From positions 1 to 42,584 of the forward strand of contig JAKASX010000020.1 in NCBI GenBank assembly GCA_021818865.1: a DNA stretch of 42,584 nt. The letters run 5' to 3'. The notes beneath the pieces are model-generated. The model was given only the letters and a program-made list of their open reading frames with translations, had not been told where the DNA came from and made no database searches. The translations under genes and the position numbers were made by a program. Position 1 is the stretch's first letter. Every line of letters begins with the position of its first letter. Source of the DNA: Acidobacteriota bacterium. Its GTDB lineage: Bacteria; Acidobacteriota; Terriglobia; Acidiferrales; UBA7541. Positions 23,521 through 31,948 of the stretch are shown here, piece after piece.

Positions 23521-24495
23521 CTAATAGCGCGCCAATTCCCGGGCCGCCCGGGTGACGTCGGCCACCTGCGGCAGAAAATGTTCCTCGAGCGGCGGCGAAA
23601 ATGGCACCGGCGCGTCGAGCGAAGTCACGCGCAGCACCGGACCATCCAGTTCCTCGAAGGCCTGCTCGTTCACCGTGGCCGCGATTTCCCCGGCCACGCC
23701 GCCGGTCTTGACGTCCTCGTGCACCACCAGCAGCTTGTGCGTCCGGCGCACCGATTCCAAAATCCCTTCGCGATCGAGCGGCGCCAGCGTCCGCAAATCC
23801 AGCACTTCCGCTTCGATTCCTTCCATCGCCAGTTCCTCCGCCGCTTCGAGCGTATGCAGCGTCATCGCGCCGTAGGTGGCGATGGTCAGGTCGCGTCCCG
23901 TCCGCCGCACCGCCAGTTTGCCGATCGGCACCGTATAATCCTCCGCCGGCAATTCCTCTTTCACGCGGCGATACAGGAATTTGTGTTCCAGGCAGAGCAC
24001 TGGATTGTTGTCGCGAATCGCGCTTTTCAGCAATCCTTTCGCGTCGTACGCCGTCGAGGGGCAAACCACTTTCAGCCCCGGCGTGTGCACGAACCACATC
24101 TCGGGATTCTGCGAATGGAACGGCCCGCCGTGCACGCCTCCGCCGCACGGCCCGCGCACCACCATCGGCACCGGCCCGCCCCAGCGGTAGTGGCTCTTGG
24201 CGACGAAATTCACCATCTGATTGAAACAGCAGGCGATGAAATCCATGAACTGCATTTCCGCCACCGGCCGCAGTCCCTGGTAGCTCATGCCGACCGCCGC
24301 GCCGATGATGGCCGTCTCGCTGATCGGCGTATCGATCACGCGTTCCCAGCCGTATTTCGCCAGCAATCCCTCGGTGGCCTTGAAGGCGCCGCCGTAAACC
24401 CCGATATCCTCGCCGATCAGCACCACGGCGGGATCGCGCTGCATTTCCTCGTCGAGAGCTTCGCGAATGGCTTCAATCATCGTTACGGGAGCCAT
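23521..24495 (-). CDS. pdhB: 2-oxoacid dehydrogenase E1 beta subunit
   Basis: This 324-residue subunit forms the alpha2-beta2 thiamine-diphosphate enzyme that decarboxylates a 2-oxoacid. Family landmarks are VVLIGEDIGVYGG, DTPISETAIIGAAVG, VAEMQFMDFI, the GGGVHGGPFHSQNPE loop and the C-terminal EVLDLRTLAPLD and VVHEDVKTGG blocks. The real start is ATG 24495, with GAGGAGG ahead of it. The frame is open to 24741, but that part is Arg/Gly-rich shadow sequence inside the E1 alpha gene. The beta start lies just after the alpha stop, so translation is coupled. Its partners are E1 alpha and E2 on either side. Confidence 0.94.
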   Translation of the reverse strand: MAPVTMIEAIREALDEEMQRDPAVVLIGEDIGVYGGAFKATEGLLAKYGWERVIDTPISETAIIGAAVGMSYQGLRPVAEMQFMDFIACCFNQMVNFVAKSHYRWGGPVPMVVRGPCGGGVHGGPFHSQNPEMWFVHTPGLKVVCPSTAYDAKGLLKSAIRDNNPVLCLEHKFLYRRVKEELPAEDYTVPIGKLAVRRTGRDLTIATYGAMTLHTLEAAEELAMEGIEAEVLDLRTLAPLDREGILESVRRTHKLLVVHEDVKTGGVAGEIAATVNEQAFEELDGPVLRVTSLDAPVPFSPPLEEHFLPQVADVTRAARELARY

Positions 24496-24497
24496 CG

Positions 24498-25748
24498 TCA
24501 GCGCCTCCTCTTCGGCCGCGCCGCGGCGCGCGCCGATCGCTTCGTTCCGCCATTCGCCCCGCGCGTCGAAACCGCCGCCGCTTTCGCGGCCACGGCCGCG
24601 GGCTTGGTTTCCTCTGCCGCTTCCGGCGCGTGCGCTTTTGCCGCCGCTCCGCCGCCGTTCGTCCCGCCGAAATCGCTCACGGTCCAGGCCGCCTGCACGC
24701 TGGCCTTGGGCGGCTGCAACTGCTCGATCGGCCGTTCCCAACGCGCTTCAATCGTGTGGCAGCCTTCGCAATAAACGCCTCGCTCGGCCACTTCCGGCTC
24801 CGGCAGCGGGGAATTCTCGGCGAATTCCAGCTCTTCCTTCAGTTCGCGCTCGATCCGCCGCTCGATTTCCGCTTTCGTTTTCTTGTCCCACACTTTGCGC
24901 TCGGTGAGCCACGTCTCGTACCGCGCGATCGGGTCGCGTGCTTTCCAGTATTCGAACATTTCCGGCGGCACGTAAACGGCCGCGTCGTGCTGCGCGTGCC
25001 CCTTCATCCGCATCGTCTTCGATTCCACCAGCGCCGGCCCTTCGCCCCGCCGCGCCCGCTCCACCGCTTCCTTCGTCGTCTGGTAAACGGCCACCACGTC
25101 GTTGCCGTCCACCACGTAGCTCGCGATCCCGTAAGCGCGCGCGCGTTCGGCCAGATCGTGCAGCGGCACCTGCCGCGCCACCGGCGTCGAATACGCCCAC
25201 TGATTGTTTTCCACCACGCAGACGAATGGCGCGCGCTGCGCCGCCGCCAGGTTCATCCCTTCATGGAACGCGCCGGTGGACGTTCCTCCGTCGCCGATCC
25301 ACGTCATCGTTACCAATTTTTGGCCCAGATAGCGCCCGCCCATCGCCACGCCCGTCATCACCGGAATCAGATCGCCCAGCATCGAAATCGGCGAAACCAC
25401 ATGCCGCTCCTGCAAATCCCCGAAATGGCTCGTACCGTCCTTGCCGCCGGTCGGCGATCCCGACCGTGCCATGTACTGCATCAGAATGTCTCGCGGCCGA
25501 AAGCCCTTCACCAGTAATCCGCCCACGTTGCGGATCATCGGCGCCATCCAGTCCCGCTTTTCCAGCGTGTACGCGGTGCCCACCGACGTCGCTTCCTGCC
25601 CGATGCTCGAATAGAGTCCGCCGACCACCTTGTTCTGGCGGAACAGCCGCACCAGTTGCTCGTCGAGTTCGCGAGTGAGCCGCATGAAGTAGTAAAGATC
25701 GAGCAGTTGTTCCCGGCTGAGCGGGTATTTCATTTCCGGCAGTTCCAT
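24498..25748 (-). CDS. pdhA: 2-oxoacid dehydrogenase E1 alpha subunit with extended tail
   Basis: The 416-residue alpha subunit binds thiamine diphosphate through GDGGTSTGAFHEGMNLA...VVENNQWA (motif GDG-x(~26)-NN). Upstream are YFMRLTRELDEQLVRL and YSSIGQEATSVG. The catalytic part ends near residue 315. Beyond it is an unusual 100-residue tail: a CEGCH sequence at residues 327-331, then a disordered Ala/Lys/Arg segment ending AARPKRRR. That CXXCH is almost certainly not a haem site, because the protein has no export signal. GGGAGG precedes ATG 25748, 23 bases after the lipB stop. The full operon with E2, E3 and LipB argues for a pyruvate dehydrogenase-like complex, but a branched-chain enzyme is possible. 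Confidence 0.93.
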   Translation of the reverse strand: MELPEMKYPLSREQLLDLYYFMRLTRELDEQLVRLFRQNKVVGGLYSSIGQEATSVGTAYTLEKRDWMAPMIRNVGGLLVKGFRPRDILMQYMARSGSPTGGKDGTSHFGDLQERHVVSPISMLGDLIPVMTGVAMGGRYLGQKLVTMTWIGDGGTSTGAFHEGMNLAAAQRAPFVCVVENNQWAYSTPVARQVPLHDLAERARAYGIASYVVDGNDVVAVYQTTKEAVERARRGEGPALVESKTMRMKGHAQHDAAVYVPPEMFEYWKARDPIARYETWLTERKVWDKKTKAEIERRIERELKEELEFAENSPLPEPEVAERGVYCEGCHTIEARWERPIEQLQPPKASVQAAWTVSDFGGTNGGGAAAKAHAPEAAEETKPAAVAAKAAAVSTRGANGGTKRSARAAARPKRRR

Positions 25749-25771
25749 CTTCGTTCTCCCGCCTCCCGTGC

Positions 25772-26494
25772 CTAATTCGAGGCCATCACGGCGACCTGCT
25801 TATCGATCCGTTCTTCGAGTTCGCCCGGCGTCACGGATTCCATCCGGAACCCGAAAACCTCGGCGAACCGCTGGACCGCTCGCGGCCGGAACTCGCCCAT
25901 GTCGACGCCGCGTCCCAGCAGCCGTTCGAGCGACGTCACGCCCTTGTCCCGGATTCCGCACGGCACGATCAGATCGAAATAACGCAGATCGGTCGAAACG
26001 TTATACGCAAATCCGTGCGTGCTCACCCAGCGGCTGAAATGCACGCCGATCGCGGCCAGTTTTTCCGGCCTTCCCGTCGGCCGATCCACCCACACGCCGG
26101 TCAATCCCGGCTCGCGCCGCGCCTCGATCCCGAAATCCGCCGACGCGCGAATCAGCGCCTCTTCGATCTGCCTCACGTACCAGACCACGTCCCGCCGGAT
26201 TTCGGCGAGGTTCAGGATCGGATACCCGACCAACTGTCCCGGCCCGTGATACGTCACGTCTCCGCCGCGGTCCGTCGGATGAAATTCCACGTTCATCTGT
26301 TCGAGCATCCGAGCAGAGGCCCGCACGTGCTCCTGCTTGCCGTTGCGTCCGAGCGTCACCACGTGCGGATGCTCGCATAGGAGCAGCACGTCGCCGATCG
26401 CTCCCGCCTTGCGCGCCTGCGCCAGCCGCCGCTGCAGTTCCCACGCCGGTCCGTAGGCGATCACGCCGAGTTCGACCACCAGGCACGATTTCAT
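25772..26494 (-). CDS. lipB: Lipoyl(octanoyl) transferase LipB
   Basis: LipB moves octanoate from acyl carrier protein to the lipoyl lysine of E2, the first step of lipoate synthesis. The 240-residue protein has RGGDVTYHGPGQLVGYPI, the lysine K145 in EKLAAIGVHF, and the catalytic cysteine C179 in IVPCGIRDKGVTSLE. The length is typical. It sits between lpdA and the E1 alpha gene, so the lipoate supply is made together with the complex that needs it. The lipoyl synthase gene lipA, often adjacent, is not in the window. The ribosome site before ATG 26494 is weak, so translation may depend on lpdA, 18 bases upstream. Confidence 0.95.
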   Translation of the reverse strand: MKSCLVVELGVIAYGPAWELQRRLAQARKAGAIGDVLLLCEHPHVVTLGRNGKQEHVRASARMLEQMNVEFHPTDRGGDVTYHGPGQLVGYPILNLAEIRRDVVWYVRQIEEALIRASADFGIEARREPGLTGVWVDRPTGRPEKLAAIGVHFSRWVSTHGFAYNVSTDLRYFDLIVPCGIRDKGVTSLERLLGRGVDMGEFRPRAVQRFAEVFGFRMESVTPGELEERIDKQVAVMASN

Positions 26495-26512
26495 GAGCGC
26501 TCGAAAAGCGGG

Positions 26513-27910
26513 CTAGAAATTGATCGCCAGCCCGCGCACCGAATTGAAGGCGTCACCCATCGCTTCCCACACCGTCGGATGGGCATGAATGGTGAACATC
26601 ATGTCGTCGATCGTCGCTTCGAGGCCAATCGCCGCCACCGGCTCGGCGATGATTTCCGTCGCCAGCGGCCCGATCGCGTGCACGCCCAGCACTTCGCCGT
26701 ATTTCTCCTCGCTCACCACCTTGATGAAGCCCTCGTGATGGCCCAGGATCGAAGCCTTGCTGTTGGCAGAAAACGGGAATTTGCCCGTTTTCACCGCGTA
26801 TCCCGCCTCTTTCGCCTGCTGCTCGGTCAGCCCGATCGAGCCGATCTGCGGCTCACAATACGTGCAGTTGGGCACGCGCTTGCGGTCGAAAGCCGGCACG
26901 TCCTTGCCCGCCATCTTGCCCACCGCGATGATACCTTCCATCGAAGCCGCGTGCGCCAGTTGCGGCAGCCCCGCGACGATGTCGCCGATCGCGTAAACGT
27001 TCGGCTCGGCGGTTTCGAGGTACGGCCCCGCGTGGACGAATCCCCGCTCCACCTTCACTTTCGTCTTTTCCAGGCCGATGTTTTCCGTCATCGGCCGGCG
27101 CCCGACCGCCACCAGCACGCAATGGGCGTTGATGGTCTGCGATTTGCCGGCTTTGTCGCGGTAAGTGACGTTCACGCCCTTCGCGTCTTTCTTCACCGTT
27201 TCCACCACCGCCTGCGTCTGCACCTTGATTCCGCGCTTGCGAAACGCCTTTTCCAGCTCGGCGGAAATCTCCGCGTCCTCGAGCGGCACCGCGCGCGGCA
27301 GCATTTCCAGGATCGTTACGTCGCTGCCGAACGACCGGTAAATCGACGCGAATTCCACGCCCACCGCGCCCGCGCCCACCACCACCAGCGTCTTCGGAAT
27401 TTCCGGCAGGTTCAGGATTTCGCGGTTCGAAACGATTCGCCGTCCGTCGAATTCCACGCCCGGCAGCGTCCGCGCTTCCGATCCCGTCGCCAGCATGATG
27501 TAGCGCGCCTCGATCGTCTGCGTCTTTCCGTCCTTCTCGACGCTCACCTGGCCCGGCCCGGCGATTTTTCCCCACCCCTGGATGCTTTCCACCTTGTTTT
27601 TCCGGAACAGGTACTCGATGCCCTTTGAATGTTTCGTGACGATCTTGTTTTTCCGCTCGATCATCGCCGGCCAGTTGATGCTCACTTCCTTCACTTCGAT
27701 CCCGAATTCCTTGGCGTTGCGGAAATTGTCATACAGCTCGGCGTGATGCAGCAGGACTTTGGTCGGAATGCAGCCCACGTGAAGGCAAGTCCCGCCCAGA
27801 AACGGGTCTTTCTCGACCACCGCCGTTTTCAGGCCCCACTCGCCGGCCCGGATCGCGGCTACGTACCCACCCGGTCCGCTTCCGATGATTGCAAGGTCGT
27901 ATTTCGCCAA
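26513..27910 (-). CDS. lpdA: Dihydrolipoamide dehydrogenase (E3)
   Basis: This FAD flavoprotein reoxidises the dihydrolipoyl group of E2 and reduces NAD+. Its 465 residues include the FAD site IIGSGPGGYVAAIRAG, the redox disulfide C42/C47 in GGTCLHVGCIPTK, the NAD site VVVGAGAVGVEFASIY, and the C-terminal catalytic dyad H444-E449 (HAHPTVWEAM). The start is TTG 27910: AGGAGG lies six bases upstream and the FAD domain begins four codons later. An ATG at 27946 would add 12 unrelated residues. As first gene of the operon it follows a promoter at 27998-28026. Confidence 0.96.
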   Translation of the reverse strand: MAKYDLAIIGSGPGGYVAAIRAGEWGLKTAVVEKDPFLGGTCLHVGCIPTKVLLHHAELYDNFRNAKEFGIEVKEVSINWPAMIERKNKIVTKHSKGIEYLFRKNKVESIQGWGKIAGPGQVSVEKDGKTQTIEARYIMLATGSEARTLPGVEFDGRRIVSNREILNLPEIPKTLVVVGAGAVGVEFASIYRSFGSDVTILEMLPRAVPLEDAEISAELEKAFRKRGIKVQTQAVVETVKKDAKGVNVTYRDKAGKSQTINAHCVLVAVGRRPMTENIGLEKTKVKVERGFVHAGPYLETAEPNVYAIGDIVAGLPQLAHAASMEGIIAVGKMAGKDVPAFDRKRVPNCTYCEPQIGSIGLTEQQAKEAGYAVKTGKFPFSANSKASILGHHEGFIKVVSEEKYGEVLGVHAIGPLATEIIAEPVAAIGLEATIDDMMFTIHAHPTVWEAMGDAFNSVRGLAINF

Positions 27911-27997
27911 GTGCTTCCTCCTGTTCCAGTTGGATCGCAGGGACAAACGAGGCAGGGCGCGTTCGCTCGCGAGCGGAGCCCGACCCGCGGAAATGCG

Positions 27998-28026
27998 ATT
28001 CTATCAGCCGCCTGCCACACCCGCAA
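27998..28026 (-). promoter_or_regulatory. Sigma-70-type promoter of the lpdA operon
   Basis: On the minus strand there is TTGCGG (28026-28021), a 17-base spacer, and TAGAAT (28003-27998) preceded by TGA (an extended -10). The expected start is near 27991, leaving an 80-base leader before the TTG start of lpdA. Spacing is ideal and the -10 is one base from consensus. Confidence 0.65.
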
Positions 28027-28079
28027 CCAACCCCGGCGCTCCGCCCTCCAGCACTGAACTTGTTTGTTGCCAAGCCCCT

Positions 28080-28352
28080 TCAGAGCGTTCTGAGCCCTTC
28101 CGCCCGCGCCAGCCGCTCGTCAAAGGTGTAGAAAGCCCCCGCTTCCAACATCCGCGCGCAGGCCACGTAGAGAACGTCGAGCGTGCGTGTCCCGAATCGG
28201 CGGGTCCGGCTCAGCGAGATTCGCTGCGCCTCGGCGTACGCGGGCGCGGTGAGCACTCTCAGGTCGAACTGCATCGCATGCCAGCGAAGCCAGCTCGAGA
28301 CCCTTTCGACTCCCGCCCGTGCTCGGCTCCGGACCGGGTGCGCGGCGCGAAT
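28080..28352 (-). pseudogene. C-terminal fragment of a PIN-domain (VapC-like) toxin
   Basis: This frame runs from the TAA that ends the TPR gene to a stop at 28080, about 90 codons. Its last 45 residues (FGTRTLDVLYVACARMLEAG, then FYTFDERLARAEGLRTL) match the end of PIN-domain RNases, where R-x-L-D and TFD-x-R hold the final acidic metal ligands. The N-terminal half, with the first catalytic Asp, is missing: upstream the frame stops immediately and enters the TPR gene. An internal ATG at 28274 would give only 64 residues. No antitoxin gene is adjacent. It is probably a decayed toxin-antitoxin remnant, although a short expressed peptide is not excluded. Confidence 0.6.
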
Positions 28353-29540
28353 TTACCGGCTGGATTCGCTCGTCTTTCGCACCAGCCCAAACTCGCGGCA
28401 CCTCTCCCGGTACGTCGGCTCGTCCCATCCGTCGAGCGAGCAGGCGCGCCGCAGCGTTCTCCGCGCGCCGGCTTTGTCACCTTTTTTTTCGAGCGCGAGC
28501 CCCATGTAGAAAAGCGCAGGAACGAAATCGGGATGGATCTTGAGCGCGCGGCGATACTCGCCGATCGCCCCATTCAAATCGCCTCGCGCGGCCAGCGTGC
28601 GTCCCAGATCCACGTGTGGAAGCGGAAGGTGCCGGCCTAGTTGCGCCGCCAGCCGATGCTCGGCCAGCGCGCCGTCCAGGTCGCCCTTTTCAAGCAGCAT
28701 CAATCCGAGCGCCGCGTGGCTCTGCCAGTCGTTCGGCTCGATGCGGATCGCTTCGCGCACCGCTTCGATTCCGCCCTCCGCGTCGCCGCTCTTCTGCAGC
28801 ATCAGGCCCAGGTTCACGCGCGCCGCCGCAAAACGCGGGCTCAGGCGAATCGCTTCGCGTTCCTCCGCAATCGCTTCTTCCGTCTGCCCGTCGGCTTCGA
28901 GCGCCAGCCCCAGATTGTTGTGCGCGCAGACGTCGTTCGGATTCAGCCGCAACGCCTCCCGGTACGCCGCAATCGCTTCGCTCCAATTCTGGTTTTGGCT
29001 GTGCGACGCGCCCAGATTGAAGCACGCCAGTGAAAGCTTGCGCTCGGTCGAGAGCGATTCGGGGTTCAAGACGAGCGCCTGGCGATATTCCTCCGCCGCT
29101 GCCGCCCAATCACCCTGCCGGCCCAGCGCGGCCGCCAGGTCCAGGTGCGCGTCGGGATCGCGCGGATTGATGCGAATCGCTTCCTTCAGCTCGCGCACCG
29201 CGCCGCTCACGTCGCCTTTCTCCAGCAGCGCGTTGCCCAGGCTCGCCCGCGCTTCCGCCTCGTTCGGATTCAGTCGAACGGCTTGGCGAAATTCGCGGAT
29301 CGCGCCATTCACGTCGCCTTTCTCCAGCAGCGCGCGGCCCTGTCGCAGGTGTTCCTGCGCCTTTTCTTCGTCGCCCGGCTTTTGCGCGCGAGCCGCCGTA
29401 GGATTCGACCTTGCCGAATCCATCGAGGCTGCCGATTCCGCCGCCGCTCGATGCGTCTGCGCGGCGCCGGTTGCCACGAGGCTCAAAAACAAGAGCGGAG
29501 ACACAAAAGCAATTTTCCAAAACCATGGGTAGGAGCGCAT
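28353..29540 (-). CDS. Secreted tetratricopeptide-repeat protein
   Basis: The 395 residues begin with a basic N-terminus and hydrophobic export signal (WKIAFVSPLLFLSLVATGAAQ), a polar Ala/Ser/Arg spacer to about residue 55, and then nine TPR units of 34 residues (one longer, around residue 165) to near the C-terminus. Each unit shows the usual ALG/ALLEKGD/A...A/NP pattern. It would be a periplasmic or membrane-tethered protein-interaction scaffold; the partner is unknown. ATG 29540 is preferred over 29567 because it opens the signal peptide and follows GGAAGGGAG. Units 1 and 2 share long identical DNA, pointing to a recent duplication. Confidence 0.85.
   Translation of the reverse strand: MRSYPWFWKIAFVSPLLFLSLVATGAAQTHRAAAESAASMDSARSNPTAARAQKPGDEEKAQEHLRQGRALLEKGDVNGAIREFRQAVRLNPNEAEARASLGNALLEKGDVSGAVRELKEAIRINPRDPDAHLDLAAALGRQGDWAAAAEEYRQALVLNPESLSTERKLSLACFNLGASHSQNQNWSEAIAAYREALRLNPNDVCAHNNLGLALEADGQTEEAIAEEREAIRLSPRFAAARVNLGLMLQKSGDAEGGIEAVREAIRIEPNDWQSHAALGLMLLEKGDLDGALAEHRLAAQLGRHLPLPHVDLGRTLAARGDLNGAIGEYRRALKIHPDFVPALFYMGLALEKKGDKAGARRTLRRACSLDGWDEPTYRERCREFGLVRKTSESSR
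29207..29334. repeat. Direct DNA repeat inside the TPR gene
   Basis: A 26-base sequence at 29207-29232 recurs identically at 29309-29334. The offset is 102 bases, exactly one 34-codon TPR unit. Both copies encode ALLEKGDV. It marks a recently duplicated repeat and a possible site of copy-number change. Confidence 0.8.
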
Positions 29541-29816
29541 GGAAGTTTTTCTCCCTTCCTTGCGCACTCACGGAGCAAGCCGCTTGCCAAGCGCCCTCCC
29601 GTTAACCCGCTCATTCGGGAACGCTTGCTGCGCAAGCCCGGCCGCCGCGCCGCGCGGGTGCCTTTTCGCCCAAACTTCCTGCGCCAGACCACCCAGCAGG
29701 GCAATTCAGCCCACGCGGCATACTCGCCGATAAGGCCCGTGCGAAAAGACGCAAGCCCGTCCCGGAGTACAATGGCCTTTTGCCGTTTCCGCTTGGCCGC
29801 GGAGGGGGAGGACGCG

Positions 29817-30044
29817 ATGGATCGTTACAACGCCCAGCAGGCTCTCGACGATCTCCGGGAAGACGCCCAGTTGCCGCATCCGGTGCGGCTGCGCGACATG
29901 ATTTTGCGCGTCCGCCTTGATGCGCCCACTGCGCTCGAAATCAACCGCGAATTCCAGGATTACCTCAACCACTACGGCGAAACCGAGCGCCTGGCCCGCT
30001 CCATCCTTGAAACCCTCGCCGCCCAAACGCCCAAGGCCTCCTGA
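29817..30044 (+). CDS. Small hypothetical protein
   Basis: I do not recognise this 75-residue protein. It is soluble and mostly helical, with many charged residues (LDDLREDAQL, REFQDYLNHYGETERLARSIL). GGAGGGGGAGG lies six to eight bases before ATG 29817, a very strong ribosome site. A TACAAT hexamer at 29768-29773 could be its -10. It ends four bases before the HAD phosphatase gene, so the two are surely co-transcribed. It has no signal peptide, cysteine or membrane segment. Confidence 0.7.
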   Translation: MDRYNAQQALDDLREDAQLPHPVRLRDMILRVRLDAPTALEINREFQDYLNHYGETERLARSILETLAAQTPKAS

Positions 30045-30048
30045 ACCG

Positions 30049-30735
30049 ATGAAGCGTCAGACCTTCCTCATCGACGCCGACGACACGCTCTGGGAAAACA
30101 ACCTCTTTTTCGAGCAGGCGATCGGCGAGTTCGTCGCCCGCATGGAGCCGCTCGGCTACGGCGAGGCCTACGTCCGTCGCATCCTCAACGAGATCGAAAG
30201 GCGCAACACCCGCCAGCACGGCTACGGCGTCGGCACGTTTCGCCGTTCGCTCGAGGAAACCTACCGCCGCCTGGCTGGCGAACTCGCGCGCAGCGACGAA
30301 TGGGCGTGGATTCGCGATCGCGCCCGCGAACTCGAGCACACCCCGCCGCGCATCCTCGAAGGCGTCCCCGAAACCCTCGCCTTTCTCGCGCGCCGTCATC
30401 GTCTGATTCTGTTCACCAAGGGCGAGGCGCTCGAGCAGGGCGCCAAAATCGGCCGCTCCGGTCTCGAATCCTATTTCGAAGCCGTCGAGATCGTTCCCGA
30501 AAAGGACGCGCCGAGTTACGACCGCATCGTGGACCGTCACAAAATCGTGAAGCAGAGCGCCTGGATGATTGGCAACAGCCCGAAAAGCGACGTCAACCCC
30601 GCGCTCGAATCGGGTTTGAACGCGGTCTTTATTCCGCACCGGCTCACCTGGGAACTCGAATACGCGGAACTCACGAGCGGCACCGGCCGCTTGCTCCTGC
30701 TTTCCGAGTTCCGCGACCTCCGGCTGCATTTCTGA
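30049..30735 (+). CDS. HAD-superfamily hydrolase
   Basis: The 228 residues carry the HAD motifs: motif I DADDTLWENN with the nucleophile in D-x-D, motif II near LILFTKGE, the motif III lysine in EKDAPSYD, and motif IV in GNSPKSDVNPAL. A helical cap occupies about residues 20-95. This resembles pyrophosphatase/phosphoglycolate-type HAD enzymes of Acidobacteriota and cyanobacteria, but the substrate cannot be read from the sequence. The ATG follows the small protein by four bases, and a class V aminotransferase follows after 44 bases. Confidence 0.88.
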   Translation: MKRQTFLIDADDTLWENNLFFEQAIGEFVARMEPLGYGEAYVRRILNEIERRNTRQHGYGVGTFRRSLEETYRRLAGELARSDEWAWIRDRARELEHTPPRILEGVPETLAFLARRHRLILFTKGEALEQGAKIGRSGLESYFEAVEIVPEKDAPSYDRIVDRHKIVKQSAWMIGNSPKSDVNPALESGLNAVFIPHRLTWELEYAELTSGTGRLLLLSEFRDLRLHF

Positions 30736-30779
30736 GTCCCGGCGCGGCGAAAAACATTCTTCATGGCATGGGGAGCGCA

Positions 30780-31910
30780 ATGGATTATCAAAACGAATTT
30801 TCCGAATTCGGTAACGTGACCTACCTCGACGTCGCCGCGCAGGGCCCGTTGCCGCGCGCATCTGCCCAGGCGCTGCGCAAGGCCATCGAATGGAAAGAGC
30901 AGCCGCAGCGCATGCCCGCCGACATCTATTTCGGTCTGCCCGATCGCGTGCGTGGCCATTTGGCGCGCATCATCGGCGCGAAGCCCTCGGAAATCGCCGT
31001 CACCACCGGCGCCACCACCGGCCTCGCCGCCATCGCCTGGGGCGTCGATTGGAAGTCCGAAGACGAAGTCCTGATCGCGGAGCGCGAATTTCCCGCTCAT
31101 TTCACCGTATTCGCCCCGCTCGTCGAGCGTGGCATGTTGCGTCTGCGCACCGTTCGCCCGCGCGGCCGTTTCCTCGACGCCGAGGATTATCTCGCTGCGA
31201 TGGGCCCGCGCACGCGCCTGGTTTCCGCCAGCCTCGTCCGCTTCCACGACGCGACGCGTCTCGATCCTCGCCCGATTGCCGAAGCTTGTCGCGCCTCGGG
31301 TGCCTGGCTCGCGCTCGACGCCAGCCAGTGCGTCGGAGCGATGCCGCTCGACGTCCGCGAGCTCGGCGCCGATTTCCTCGTCGCTTCTGGCTACAAATGG
31401 CTGCTCGGCCCCTACGGCACCGGCTTCTTCTGGGCGCGCGAAGAGCGCATCGCCGAAATGCGACCCGCTCCTTTCTATTGGACCGCGCTGCCCGGCGCGC
31501 ACGTCTTCGATTCCCTCGATCTCTCGCCTTACCGTCCCGAACCGGGTGCTCGCCGTTGGGACGCGCCGGAAACGGCCAGCCTGCATCTGGTCGCGCTCGA
31601 AGCCTCGCTCGAATTCCTCCTGCGCGCCGGCGTCGAAACCGTGTGGCAGCACAATCGCGAGCGTATCCGCCATCTCCTTGAACGGATTCCACGCGACCGC
31701 GTCCTGCTCTCGAGTCCCGCCGAGGAGGATCGCCGCGGCCCCTACGTTTGCGTCGCCGGCCGCTCGCCCGAAAAAACGCGCGAATTGCACGAAAAGCTCC
31801 GCGCCGCCGAGGTCATCGTCAGCCTGCGCGAAAATGCTCTTCGCGTCGCGCCGCACCTGTTCACCACCCCCAGCGGCATCGAACGTTTCATCGCCGTTTT
31901 GACGGCCTGA
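30780..31910 (+). CDS. Class V aminotransferase (cysteine desulfurase-like)
   Basis: This 376-residue PLP enzyme has TTGATTGLAAIAWG for phosphate binding, SLVRFHDATRLD, the cofactor aspartate in LALDASQCVGAMPLD, and the Schiff-base lysine in VASGYKWLLGPYGTGF. The length suits class V. I see no active-site Cys loop typical of IscS/SufS near the C-terminus, so it is more likely an aminotransferase, lyase or selenocysteine-lyase relative than a Fe-S desulfurase. ATG 30780 has GGGGAG five bases upstream. ATG 30768 in the same frame is possible. It converges with the TonB-like gene. Confidence 0.87.
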   Translation: MDYQNEFSEFGNVTYLDVAAQGPLPRASAQALRKAIEWKEQPQRMPADIYFGLPDRVRGHLARIIGAKPSEIAVTTGATTGLAAIAWGVDWKSEDEVLIAEREFPAHFTVFAPLVERGMLRLRTVRPRGRFLDAEDYLAAMGPRTRLVSASLVRFHDATRLDPRPIAEACRASGAWLALDASQCVGAMPLDVRELGADFLVASGYKWLLGPYGTGFFWAREERIAEMRPAPFYWTALPGAHVFDSLDLSPYRPEPGARRWDAPETASLHLVALEASLEFLLRAGVETVWQHNRERIRHLLERIPRDRVLLSSPAEEDRRGPYVCVAGRSPEKTRELHEKLRAAEVIVSLRENALRVAPHLFTTPSGIERFIAVLTA

Positions 31911-31948
31911 GCCCGCTCGCGCCGTTTTTTGCGATCTCCCACCCTCGC

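Noticed and set aside
24756-24770. CEGCH in E1 alpha as a haem c site
   Set aside because: The protein is cytoplasmic with no export signal, and cytochrome c maturation is extracytoplasmic. The motif was kept only as an oddity of the tail.
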